A stretch of DNA of 64,000 bases. Origin: JAWXUK01 sp044432725 (GTDB lineage: Bacteria > Bacillota > Clostridia > Oscillospirales > Oscillospiraceae). Under the pieces are notes generated by a model. The model was given only the letters and a program-made list of their open reading frames with translations, did not search any database and was not told the origin of the DNA. The stretch covers positions 62,001-126,000 of the forward strand of contig JAWXUL010000005.1 in assembly GCA_044432725.1 (NCBI GenBank), in the 5' to 3' direction. Each line of letters begins with the position of its first letter. Within the stretch, counting starts at the first letter, position 1. A program made the position numbers and the translations under genes. Positions 17,090 to 24,867 of the stretch are shown piece after piece.

Positions 17090-18166
17090 ATGCAAGAATT
17101 TCTATTTAAAATGGTGGAAGACAGTGACCGTGCTGTTGTCCTTTATCATCGAGCCGACGCCAAAACTACCTATGCCAACAAACTTGCCTTATCTCTCTAT
17201 GGAGACGGAAAAGGTGGCATCAATATTGAAGAATTTTTTATGAAATCCGACAGTGACCCCATTATCTTCCAACGAGCCCAAGGCACCCTTGAAGAAAAGG
17301 GAGAAGCCTATGTCTATGATTTCATGACTCGCACTGCTTGGGGAGAAGAACAGCTCACTGACATTCATATTGGCTATACAGATGAAGAAAAAACACACGT
17401 TTTTTTGAAAATTGATTTGAAAGAGGATCATCGCTTAGAGCGCATCAAACAGTTGATGGATCGCTCCCACCGTGCCGAAGCAATCATGGCATTTGACAAA
17501 GATTTCACGATTCTTTATACCAACCAAGCGTTTTTAGAGTTCACATCGCCCCAAGAGAAAAATATTTCTCTCTCGCAAATCTTCCCCAAAGGAAAACAAG
17601 CACAATACTTAAAAGAAATAGAATCAGCGTTGAAAAAAAATAAAACCTATTATACCGAGATGGAAATCATGGTTCCTTCTGGGGAAATCAAAGAAGTGGC
17701 GCTGGATTTTCAGCATATGGAACTGGGTGATGATGGAAAGAAATTGGTTTTATTCCTCAACCCCTTAGATGAAACCCTGAAACGTACCAGTAAATTTTTG
17801 AAATTTAACTCCATGATCAGTTATTTTGAAGGGATTCAAGTGCTGTCAGGGGAGTCCCTCTACTTGGTGGATTTGAAAGAAAATATCTTAGTCCACAAAG
17901 GGAAAGAAGATTTACGATTGCCTGCAAAAGTGCTACATTTTCCAGAATCCACCCTGTCCCTTTTTCATCCAGAAGATGGCCCAAGCTATATACAATACAT
18001 CAACCGTTGCCGAAAAGGGGAAGATGGGGTCTTTCATGGTCGCTTGAAAAACAGCAAAGGAGAATATCTTCCTTACGAAATTGTGTCTATTGCTATTTTA
18101 GACGAAAATGGCGTTCCAGTGGAACTATTGGGAAAAGTGAAACGAATCCTCCCCACAGAAGAATAA
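17090..18166 (+). CDS. Soluble PAS-domain protein without an output domain
   Basis: The 358-residue protein has three PAS-like stretches (about 15-110, 130-230 and 265-355). The last shares the layout of the second PAS region of the GGDEF protein at 10990 (HKG, FPES, HPED, GEY, DENGVPVELLGKVK). In that protein a GGDEF domain follows directly; here the stop codon comes at that boundary. I chose ATG 17090, preceded by AAGGAAG. The neighbouring cyclic-di-GMP genes suggest a regulatory partner or a diguanylate cyclase that lost its catalytic domain. No frameshift or downstream GGDEF remnant is visible. Confidence 0.7.
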   Translation: MQEFLFKMVEDSDRAVVLYHRADAKTTYANKLALSLYGDGKGGINIEEFFMKSDSDPIIFQRAQGTLEEKGEAYVYDFMTRTAWGEEQLTDIHIGYTDEEKTHVFLKIDLKEDHRLERIKQLMDRSHRAEAIMAFDKDFTILYTNQAFLEFTSPQEKNISLSQIFPKGKQAQYLKEIESALKKNKTYYTEMEIMVPSGEIKEVALDFQHMELGDDGKKLVLFLNPLDETLKRTSKFLKFNSMISYFEGIQVLSGESLYLVDLKENILVHKGKEDLRLPAKVLHFPESTLSLFHPEDGPSYIQYINRCRKGEDGVFHGRLKNSKGEYLPYEIVSIAILDENGVPVELLGKVKRILPTEE

Positions 18167-18176
18167 AACTAGAAAA

Positions 18177-18217
18177 AAAGGCTGTGTCTCAACAATAAGA
18201 GACACAGCCTTTTTTTT
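18177..18217. terminator. Bidirectional terminator between the PAS gene and the purine permease
   Basis: AAGGCTGTGTCTC (18178-18190) pairs with GAGACACAGCCTT (18199-18211), a perfect 13-bp stem. T-runs follow in both directions (AAAAAAA before, TTTTTTT after). Confidence 0.9.
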
Positions 18218-19547
18218 ATTTTTCTTTTGGCATCACCAAATTCAGCACCAAAGCAACCACAAAAACCACAGCAACACAGTTGGTAGAAAAAACATCTTGA
18301 ACCAGCTGTGGGAAAGAATGGAATAATTCAGGTAGTTGGGTAAATCCCAGACCTACGCTCAAAGCCATAGCAGCAATGGTCACATTTCTTTGGGTAAAAC
18401 CTGCTTTTGCAAGCATTTCCATCCCACTGGTGACAATATTACCGAACATCATAATAGTACAACCACCCAAAACAGCATCGGGTAAGGAGGCAAAGAAGTT
18501 CCCCAAAGGTGGGAACATCCCAGCCAGCACCATTGCCACAGCACCTGTCATAATGGTAAAGCGATTGACCACTTTGGTCATGGCAATCAGTCCCACGTTT
18601 TGACTGAAAGAGGTCACAGGCAAACAGCCGAATAAACTGGAGATAGCACTGGAAAAACCATCACAGGCAATAGAGCCTGAAATTTCTTCTTCTGTAATAT
18701 CACGATTTAGCCCAGAGGAAACCATCGCTGTGGTGTCGCCAATGGTTTCTGTAGCAGAAACCAAAAATAAAATGGTCACAGAGATAATGGCACCTGAGTG
18801 AAATTCCAAGCCATAAGACATGAATTGTGGAAAGGAGAAAAAGCCATCAGCCCAAAGACCAGACAAATCCACCATCCCCATGAACATTGCCACGATATAC
18901 CCCAACATAAGTCCCACAAAAATAGAAAGTTGCTTCCAAAAACCTTTTGCCTTCGCATGGAAGATCAAACAGGACAGCAAGGTGAATGTGCCCAGAAACA
19001 AGTGTTCTGGATTCCCAAAATCCTCTACATAACCGCCACCAAAGGATCTTGCACCCACGCCCAAAAGGGAAAATCCAATGGCAACCACCACAGAGGAAGA
19101 AACCACAGGAGCGATGAGTTTATACCAATGCTTGGCGAAAATCCCCAAAAACCCCTCGATGATACCACCCACTAAGATTGCCCCCAAGGCTGTAGCATAA
19201 CCATAAGTGGCACCTACTGTGGACAAAATTGCCACAAATGTAAAGCTAACCCCCATGACAATGGGCAGTTTTGCCCCGATTTTCCAAATGGGATAAAGTT
19301 GCACCAAGGTTGCAATCCCAGCGATAAACATGGCTGTTTGCACTAATCTTGCTGTTTGCTCAAAGGTAAGCCCAGCTGCTCCTGTGACAATTAGAATCGG
19401 GGAAATGTTAGCAAGAAACATGGCAAGAATGTGCTGAAGCCCAAAGGGGATTGCTTTTTCCAGTGGAACACGTCCGTCCAAGCGAAAAATGTTGTCTATA
19501 CTCACAGAGCTATCTGTTGCTGTTTTTTCTGTTTTTGTTCCTTTCAT
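18216..19547 (-). CDS. NCS2 nucleobase permease, probably xanthine/urate type
   Basis: This 443-residue membrane protein has about 12-14 hydrophobic segments and the NCS2 signature TSFSQNVGLIAMTKV. The Gln at the start of QNVG is typical of xanthine/urate carriers (PbuX/UapA branch), whereas uracil carriers of the UraA type usually have Glu there, so a purine substrate is more likely. I chose ATG 19547 because AGAGGT lies 8 bases upstream; the longer frame has no ribosome binding site. No purine riboswitch was recognised in the short gap upstream. Confidence 0.85.
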   Translation of the reverse strand: MKGTKTEKTATDSSVSIDNIFRLDGRVPLEKAIPFGLQHILAMFLANISPILIVTGAAGLTFEQTARLVQTAMFIAGIATLVQLYPIWKIGAKLPIVMGVSFTFVAILSTVGATYGYATALGAILVGGIIEGFLGIFAKHWYKLIAPVVSSSVVVAIGFSLLGVGARSFGGGYVEDFGNPEHLFLGTFTLLSCLIFHAKAKGFWKQLSIFVGLMLGYIVAMFMGMVDLSGLWADGFFSFPQFMSYGLEFHSGAIISVTILFLVSATETIGDTTAMVSSGLNRDITEEEISGSIACDGFSSAISSLFGCLPVTSFSQNVGLIAMTKVVNRFTIMTGAVAMVLAGMFPPLGNFFASLPDAVLGGCTIMMFGNIVTSGMEMLAKAGFTQRNVTIAAMALSVGLGFTQLPELFHSFPQLVQDVFSTNCVAVVFVVALVLNLVMPKEK

Positions 19548-19617
19548 TAGAAATACCTCTACTTTCTTTCCATCAGAGTCATGAAGTGCCACGAACTCTG
19601 TCCTTTATAAAATCAAC

Positions 19618-19650
19618 AACACCCACCAAAAAAATAGCTTGGTGGGTGTT
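19618..19650 (-). terminator. Terminator of the amt-glnB fusion gene
   Basis: AACACCCACCAA (19618-19629) pairs with TTGGTGGGTGTT (19639-19650). On the minus strand it follows the stop at 19665 and is trailed by TGATTTTAT. Confidence 0.8.
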
Positions 19651-19664
19651 TGGATTAGTCTACT

Positions 19665-21341
19665 TTATGATTCTGCTGGAGTATCCAAAAGAGCCACAGT
19701 TCCTTGTTCTCCAGTCCGTACCTTAACAACATCAGCCACAGGATAGACAAAGATTTTGCCGTCGCCATAGCTTCCAGTGTGAAGGACTTTTTTCGCAGTC
19801 TCAACCACTAATTCCACAGGCACATTTGCCACAACAATTTCCACTTGAATCTTAGGTAACAGGTTGATGGCAACTTGCACACCACGATAATATTCAGTAG
19901 AACCTTTTTGTGTGCCACAACCCATAACTTGCGTGGCGGTCATACCTGTAATCCCAATGGTTTCCATGGCTGTTTTCAAAGATTCAAACTTGCTTTGTCT
20001 TGTGATAATTGTTACTTTTGTAATGCCAGAGGATTCCCCAGCTGGGATGGTAGTAGACACAGCCACTGTTTCTGTAGCAGCTGCTGTCACAGGCGCAGAG
20101 GTAGGTCCTTCAGTCACAGGCATAAAGTCTGCATAACTTGTGATCAAACCATGTTCTTCCACATCCAAACCGTTGATTTCTTCGTGAGCAGAGACACGCA
20201 AGCCTACAGTAGCTTTGATTACGGAAAATACAACGCCCATTGTCACAGTGACCCATGCTGCCACAGCAAGAACACCAATCACTTGCACCATCAGCAAACT
20301 TGCACCATTTCCATAAACCAGACCTTCAGAGGTAGAAAAGATACCAACAGCAATGGTACCAAAAGCACCACACATACCATGCACACCAACTGCACCCACA
20401 GGGTCATCGATTTTTAAAACTCTATCCACAAATTCAATCCCAAATACAATGATAAACGCAGCAATCATACCAGTAATCACAGCACCAAACGGATCCATTG
20501 CATCGCAACCAGCAGTGATTGCAACCAGTCCACCCAAAGCACCATTCAAAGACATACTAACATCAGGTTTGCCATATTTCACCCATGTGATTGCCATGGT
20601 TGTTGCAGCAGCAGCACAGGTTGCAAGGTTAGTAGTGACATAAACCAAACCAACCAACTCTTCTTGACCTTCGATGCCCAAAGAAGAACCACCATTGAAA
20701 CCAAACCAACAAAACCAAAGAATAAAGACACCCAAAGCACCAATGGTCAGGTTATGGCCTAAAATAGCCTTTGGTGTTCCATCTTCGTCATATTTACCTA
20801 TACGAGCACCAAGCATTTTGGCACCAATTAAAGCAGCAACGCCACCCACCATGTGCACAGCAGTAGAACCAGCAAAATCATGGAAGCCCATTTCAGAGAG
20901 CCATCCACCGCCCCAGATCCAATGTCCAGAAATAGGATAGACCAAAGCAGATAGCACCACAGAATACATACAATAAGAAGAGAACTTCGTACGTTCTGCC
21001 ATAGCACCAGAAACAATGGTAGCAGAGGTAGCACAGAACACTGTTTGGAACATCAGTGTCACGTAACCAGGGACATTACTATCATAATCAGCAGGATTTA
21101 AGATAAAAGCATCCATGGTGCCGATAAAGCCACCCATAGAGACGCCATACATCAAACCAAAACCAATAATCCAATAACACAATGAACCCAAAGAAAAGTC
21201 CATCAAGTTTTTCATAATGATGTTACCGGCATTTTTTGCTCGTGTAAAGCCTGACTCCACCATTGCAAAGCCTGCCTGCATAAAAAACACCAAAACTGTA
21301 CCTAATAATACCCACACGGTATCGATTGCTGAGAATTCCAT
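19665..21341 (-). CDS. amt: Ammonium transporter fused to a C-terminal PII (GlnB/GlnK-like) domain
   Basis: Residues ~1-415 of the 558-residue protein are an Amt channel (FMQAGFAMVESGFTRAKN, the GHWIWGGGWL region, AGSTAVHMVGG, and GVHGMCGAFGTIA in the last half). A linker rich in A, T and V leads to a full PII domain from about 448 (GITKVTIITRQSKFESLK, GCGTQKGSTEYYRG, GDGKIFVYPVADVVKVRTGE). The PII T-loop keeps the Gln of the TQKG turn but lacks the Tyr of the usual RGAEY(M/V)VDFLPK segment, here RGVQVAINLLPK. I chose ATG 21341 (MEFSAID) with GGAAGAAGTGG upstream. The fused PII probably gates the channel by nitrogen and energy state. Confidence 0.92.
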   Translation of the reverse strand: MEFSAIDTVWVLLGTVLVFFMQAGFAMVESGFTRAKNAGNIIMKNLMDFSLGSLCYWIIGFGLMYGVSMGGFIGTMDAFILNPADYDSNVPGYVTLMFQTVFCATSATIVSGAMAERTKFSSYCMYSVVLSALVYPISGHWIWGGGWLSEMGFHDFAGSTAVHMVGGVAALIGAKMLGARIGKYDEDGTPKAILGHNLTIGALGVFILWFCWFGFNGGSSLGIEGQEELVGLVYVTTNLATCAAAATTMAITWVKYGKPDVSMSLNGALGGLVAITAGCDAMDPFGAVITGMIAAFIIVFGIEFVDRVLKIDDPVGAVGVHGMCGAFGTIAVGIFSTSEGLVYGNGASLLMVQVIGVLAVAAWVTVTMGVVFSVIKATVGLRVSAHEEINGLDVEEHGLITSYADFMPVTEGPTSAPVTAAATETVAVSTTIPAGESSGITKVTIITRQSKFESLKTAMETIGITGMTATQVMGCGTQKGSTEYYRGVQVAINLLPKIQVEIVVANVPVELVVETAKKVLHTGSYGDGKIFVYPVADVVKVRTGEQGTVALLDTPAES

Positions 21342-21393
21342 AAAACCACTTCTTCCATTTAATTTTTGGTTTGTTCCTTCAAACCATGTATTA

Positions 21394-21422
21394 ATGATAC
21401 CACAGGATTTGCAAGTTGGCAA
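21394..21422 (-). promoter_or_regulatory. Promoter of amt
   Basis: Minus strand: TTGCCA (21417-21422), a 17-base spacer and TATCAT (21394-21399). Confidence 0.65.
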
Positions 21423-21486
21423 TAGGCAAATTGCAAAAACAAGAAATCGATTCTACAAGTTTATTTGTGAGAAATTTCACGATATG

Positions 21487-21503
21487 GAATTTGTTACAAA
21501 TTC
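21487..21503. promoter_or_regulatory. Operator-like palindrome upstream of amt
   Basis: GAATTTG-TTA-CAAATTC is a perfect 7-bp inverted repeat about 65 bases upstream of the amt promoter. It could bind a nitrogen regulator, but no such consensus was recognised. Confidence 0.3.
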
Positions 21504-21862
21504 GACCCTTTCTTTTTAGTAGAGATGCACAAAAAAACAATGGTTTTTTCTTGAGGTGTGAAAGTTGCACCCTCTTCTTCCTTCGTATCCACCTTCGTTT
21601 TTGATTCCCAACCTTTCAAAAAATGCAACTTGAACGACAACTTCGGTCTTTTTACTCCAACAAATACCAGAAGCAAGCCCACAACATTCCATGTTCCAAG
21701 TGGAGGTTAATCACTTTCTCTTACATTTAAATAGTATAGAGAAAAAGGAAAAGGTTATAAGGCAGATAAAACTGTTTTTCTAGGAAGCACACAGGATATC
21801 CCTGAAATTGTTTGTTCCCCCAAAAAGTCTCTTTTGGAACAAATAATTTTGATTAAAATTTC
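21504..21862. other. Gene-free stretch between amt and dapL
   Basis: No convincing ORF was found. It contains an imperfect hairpin at about 21810-21843 (TTTGTTCC...GGAACAAA). At its right edge is the mobile-element remnant at 21863-21890, and the dapL promoter follows. Confidence 0.5.
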
Positions 21863-21890
21863 AAAAGGGGAATTATGTGGTATTGCCCTT
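21863..21890. repeat. Remnant of the island's MITE end, overlapping the dapL promoter
   Basis: The 28 bases from AAAAGGGGAATTATG to GGTATTGCCCTT match the right end of the palindromic elements at 54481-54506 and 59396-59423 at about 24 positions. No matching left end was seen upstream. Its last bases overlap the -35 box of the dapL promoter. Confidence 0.55.
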
Positions 21891-21917
21891 GACTTTTTTC
21901 AGTCAATAGATTATAAT
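21889..21917 (+). promoter_or_regulatory. Promoter of dapL
   Basis: TTGACT (21889-21894), a 17-base spacer and a perfect TATAAT (21912-21917). Confidence 0.85.
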
Positions 21918-21981
21918 GATTAACGTAACTTGACAAGAAAAAAGTATGAAATATCTACATTATAAAAGGAGCAAATACATC

Positions 21982-23202
21982 ATGGCAAAAATAAACGACA
22001 ATTTTCTAAAACTTCCAGGGAGCTATCTGTTTTCAGAAATCGCTCGCCGTGTCAGTGAATATGCAGTGGCTCACCCTGAGAAAAAACTCATTCGCTTGGG
22101 CATCGGAGATGTGACCCGTCCCCTTCCCCCTGCTGTCACAGAAGCAATGCACAAAGCAGTGGACGAAATGGCAACTTCTGCCGGCTTCCATGGCTATGGC
22201 CCTGAACAAGGTTATGATTTCCTTCGTGAAGCCATTGCGAAAAACGACTACCAAGACAGAGGGATCTCCATCTCTCCTGAAGAAATTTTCGTGTCTGATG
22301 GTGCCAAAAGTGACTGTGGGAACATTGGAGATATCTTCGATGTGGACAACATCGTGGCAATGAGCGATCCTGTGTACCCTGCCTATGCAGACACAAACGC
22401 CATGTCAGGACGTGCGGGCACTTATGTAGAAGGAAAAGGCTGGGACAAGTTCGTCTATCTCCCTTGTACAGCAGAAAATAACTTCTCTCCTGCTCCTCCA
22501 AAAGAAAAAGTGGACATGATCTACCTTTGCTATCCCAATAACCCCACTGGGGCTGTTGCCACAAAGGCACAATTAAAAGAATGGGTGGATTATGCCAACA
22601 AAAACGACGCCATTATTCTTTTTGACGCAGCTTATGAAGCCTTTGTCACAGAATCAGACATCCCCCGTTCTATCTTTGAAATCGAAGGTGCCAAAACCTG
22701 TGCTTTGGAATTCCGTTCCTTCTCGAAAACAGCTGGATTTACTGGGACACGTTGTGCTTTCACTGTGATTCCAAAAGAATTGGAACGTGGAGGCGCTAAA
22801 GTACTGGACTTGTGGAATCGTCGTCACTGCACCAAGTTCAATGGTGTGCCCTATGTCATTCAAAAAGGGGCAGAGGCAGTTTACTCTGCCCAAGGGAAAA
22901 AAGAAGTGGCAGACACCCTTGCTTACTACAAGAAAAATGCCAATGTAATCAAAGATGGCTTGGAAAAAGCTGGACTTGTCTGCTTTGGTGCCACAAATTC
23001 ACCTTATATCTGGGTGCAAACACCAAAGGGCTTTGGCTCTTGGGAGTTCTTTGACAAAATACTAAACGAAGCTTCTGTGGTCACTACCCCTGGGGCTGGC
23101 TTTGGACCAATGGGCGAAGGTTATGTCCGTCTCTCTTCTTTCGGAGAGCAAGAAGCCACCCGAGAAGCAGTGGAACGCATTCAAGAAATGCTGAAAGCCT
23201 AA
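21982..23202 (+). CDS. dapL: LL-diaminopimelate aminotransferase
   Basis: DapL converts tetrahydrodipicolinate directly to LL-diaminopimelate with glutamate and PLP, giving lysine and cell-wall precursors. The 406-residue protein has the family start (FLKLPGSYLFSEIARR), the YPNNPTGA motif, and the PLP lysine at residue 249 in SFSKTAGFTGTR. I chose ATG 21982 with AAAGGAGC 10 bases upstream; the longer frame from 21946 lacks a ribosome binding site. Length and motifs fit the family throughout. Confidence 0.95.
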   Translation: MAKINDNFLKLPGSYLFSEIARRVSEYAVAHPEKKLIRLGIGDVTRPLPPAVTEAMHKAVDEMATSAGFHGYGPEQGYDFLREAIAKNDYQDRGISISPEEIFVSDGAKSDCGNIGDIFDVDNIVAMSDPVYPAYADTNAMSGRAGTYVEGKGWDKFVYLPCTAENNFSPAPPKEKVDMIYLCYPNNPTGAVATKAQLKEWVDYANKNDAIILFDAAYEAFVTESDIPRSIFEIEGAKTCALEFRSFSKTAGFTGTRCAFTVIPKELERGGAKVLDLWNRRHCTKFNGVPYVIQKGAEAVYSAQGKKEVADTLAYYKKNANVIKDGLEKAGLVCFGATNSPYIWVQTPKGFGSWEFFDKILNEASVVTTPGAGFGPMGEGYVRLSSFGEQEATREAVERIQEMLKA

Positions 23203-23221
23203 GGGACGTTTCAAGTCCCTT
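23201..23221 (+). terminator. Short hairpin after dapL
   Basis: AAGGGAC (23201-23207) pairs with GTCCCTT (23215-23221). There is no good T-run, so it is a weak terminator at best. Confidence 0.4.
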
Positions 23222-23368
23222 TAGAGATTCTTGGCTGAAAAAGAAATGTCATTTTAAGTAAATAAAAAACAAGGGAATCTTTTATTGTTTCAAAAAAAGT
23301 GTCTTGGGTGACAGCCCAAGGCGTCTTTGAATCAGAGAATCCCTTGGCAAAAAAGAGGAGAAATCATT

Positions 23369-24649
23369 ATGGTAAAAGCAATCGTCGGTGCCAACTGGGG
23401 AGACGAAGGCAAAGGAAAAATCACAGATATGCTAGCGGGTGACTCAGATATCGTGTTACGCTTCCAAGGTGGTGCCAATGCCGGACACACCATCATCAAC
23501 GAATATGGGAAATTCGCCCTCCACACCCTTCCCTCAGGAGTATTTGCCCCTGAAGTTGTGAACATGATTGGCAACGGTGTTGCCCTTGACATTCGGAAAT
23601 TGATTCACGAATTGGAAGAAGTGGTGGCAAAAGGTGTCCCCACACCAAAACTCATGGTCTCTGACCGTTGTCAGGTGATGATGCCTTATCATGTTCTGCT
23701 AGACACTTATGAAGAAGAACGACTTGCTGACAAAGCCTTTGGCTCTACAAAATCAGGTATTGGCCCTTTCTATGCAGATAAATATGCCAAAATCGGCTTC
23801 CAAGTCTGCGAGCTTTTTGATGATGCCATTTTAAAAGATCGTTTGGAACGTGTCTGCCAAGTGAAAAATGTCCTTTTCCAACATTTGTACAACAAACCAG
23901 CCCTGAAACCAGAGGAATTATACCAAGAAATGGTGGCACAACGTGAGATGATTCGCCCCTATGTGGGGGATGTGATCCACCAAGTCCAAGAGGCGCTCTC
24001 TCAAGGGAAAACCATTCTCTTAGAAGGTCAGCTTGGCACCTTGAAAGACCCTGATTTTGGTATTTACCCTATGGTGACTTCTTCTCACACAGTGGCATCT
24101 TTTGGCTGTATTTCTGCAGGAATTCCGCCCAAAGAAGTGAAAGACATCATCGCTGTGACCAAAGCTTATTCCTCTGCTGTGGGTGGAGGAGAGTTTGTCA
24201 GCGAGTTGTTCGATGACGAAGCCGAAGAGCTTCGCAGACGTGGTGGCGATGGTGGTGAATATGGAGCCACCACAGGCAGACCTCGCCGTGTGGGATGGTT
24301 TGACGCTGTTGCAACTCGCTATGGTGTGAAAATGCAAGGGGCTACGGAAGTGGTTCTCACTTGCTTGGATGTTTTGGGCTATTTAGATGAAATCAAAGTT
24401 TGTACTGGTTATGAAATTGATGGGGAAATCACCCGTAATTTCCCAACCTCTCCTGAACTTGCCAAGGCAAAACCTGTTTATGAAACATTAAAAGGTTGGA
24501 AAACCGATGTTCGAGGTGCTTTGGACTATAATGCTCTGCCCCCAGAAGCCAAAGCATATCTTGACTTTTTAGAAAAAGAACTGGAAACCCCAATAAAAAT
24601 GGTTTCAACAGGTCCAAAACGTCATGAGATTACTACAAGAACAAAATAA
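23369..24649 (+). CDS. purA: Adenylosuccinate synthetase
   Basis: PurA joins IMP and aspartate using GTP in AMP synthesis. The 426-residue protein has the GDEGKGK motif at 11-17 with catalytic Asp12, GHTI with catalytic His40, and downstream GQLGT, STKSGIGPFYADK and TTGRPRR segments. I chose ATG 23369 with AGAGGAG upstream; the frame can be extended to 23327 but without a ribosome binding site. A short hairpin (CTTGGG/CCCAAG, 23303-23320) lies in the leader. A strong terminator follows. Confidence 0.96.
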   Translation: MVKAIVGANWGDEGKGKITDMLAGDSDIVLRFQGGANAGHTIINEYGKFALHTLPSGVFAPEVVNMIGNGVALDIRKLIHELEEVVAKGVPTPKLMVSDRCQVMMPYHVLLDTYEEERLADKAFGSTKSGIGPFYADKYAKIGFQVCELFDDAILKDRLERVCQVKNVLFQHLYNKPALKPEELYQEMVAQREMIRPYVGDVIHQVQEALSQGKTILLEGQLGTLKDPDFGIYPMVTSSHTVASFGCISAGIPPKEVKDIIAVTKAYSSAVGGGEFVSELFDDEAEELRRRGGDGGEYGATTGRPRRVGWFDAVATRYGVKMQGATEVVLTCLDVLGYLDEIKVCTGYEIDGEITRNFPTSPELAKAKPVYETLKGWKTDVRGALDYNALPPEAKAYLDFLEKELETPIKMVSTGPKRHEITTRTK

Positions 24650-24695
24650 ATAGGGAAAATATTCTAATATTTTAATAGAATGTGATTCTTTCATC

Positions 24696-24760
24696 AAAAC
24701 AAGAGGAAACTTTACAAAAATCTTTGTCGATTTTTACAATAGTTTTCCTCTTGTTTTTTC
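24696..24760 (+). terminator. purA: Large terminator after purA
   Basis: AAAACAAGAGGAAACTTTAC (from 24696) pairs with a matching arm at about 24731-24757 around a small loop, then TTTTTTC. The stem is over 20 bp with a few mismatches. Confidence 0.85.
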
Positions 24761-24779
24761 TTTTCTTTTGGTGTATAAT
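24751..24779 (+). promoter_or_regulatory. Promoter of the oligopeptide-binding lipoprotein gene
   Basis: TTGTTT (24751-24756), a 17-base spacer and TATAAT (24774-24779). The -35 lies in the T-tract of the purA terminator. Confidence 0.7.
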
Positions 24780-24867
24780 GATTTAGTATATTGCAAGGAG
24801 ATAAATGACGAGTTGCAATATGCAAAAATCACAAGAAATTGTGAAAATGAAATTTTGGAGGAAAAAA

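Noticed and set aside
19548..19664. Purine riboswitch before the NCS2 permease
   Set aside because: The gap is too short, lacks the conserved junction bases, and is occupied by the terminator of the upstream gene.
19875..20417. Long ORF on the strand opposite amt
   Set aside because: It is a shadow of the transporter gene, with low-complexity His/Cys/Ser composition and no start site.
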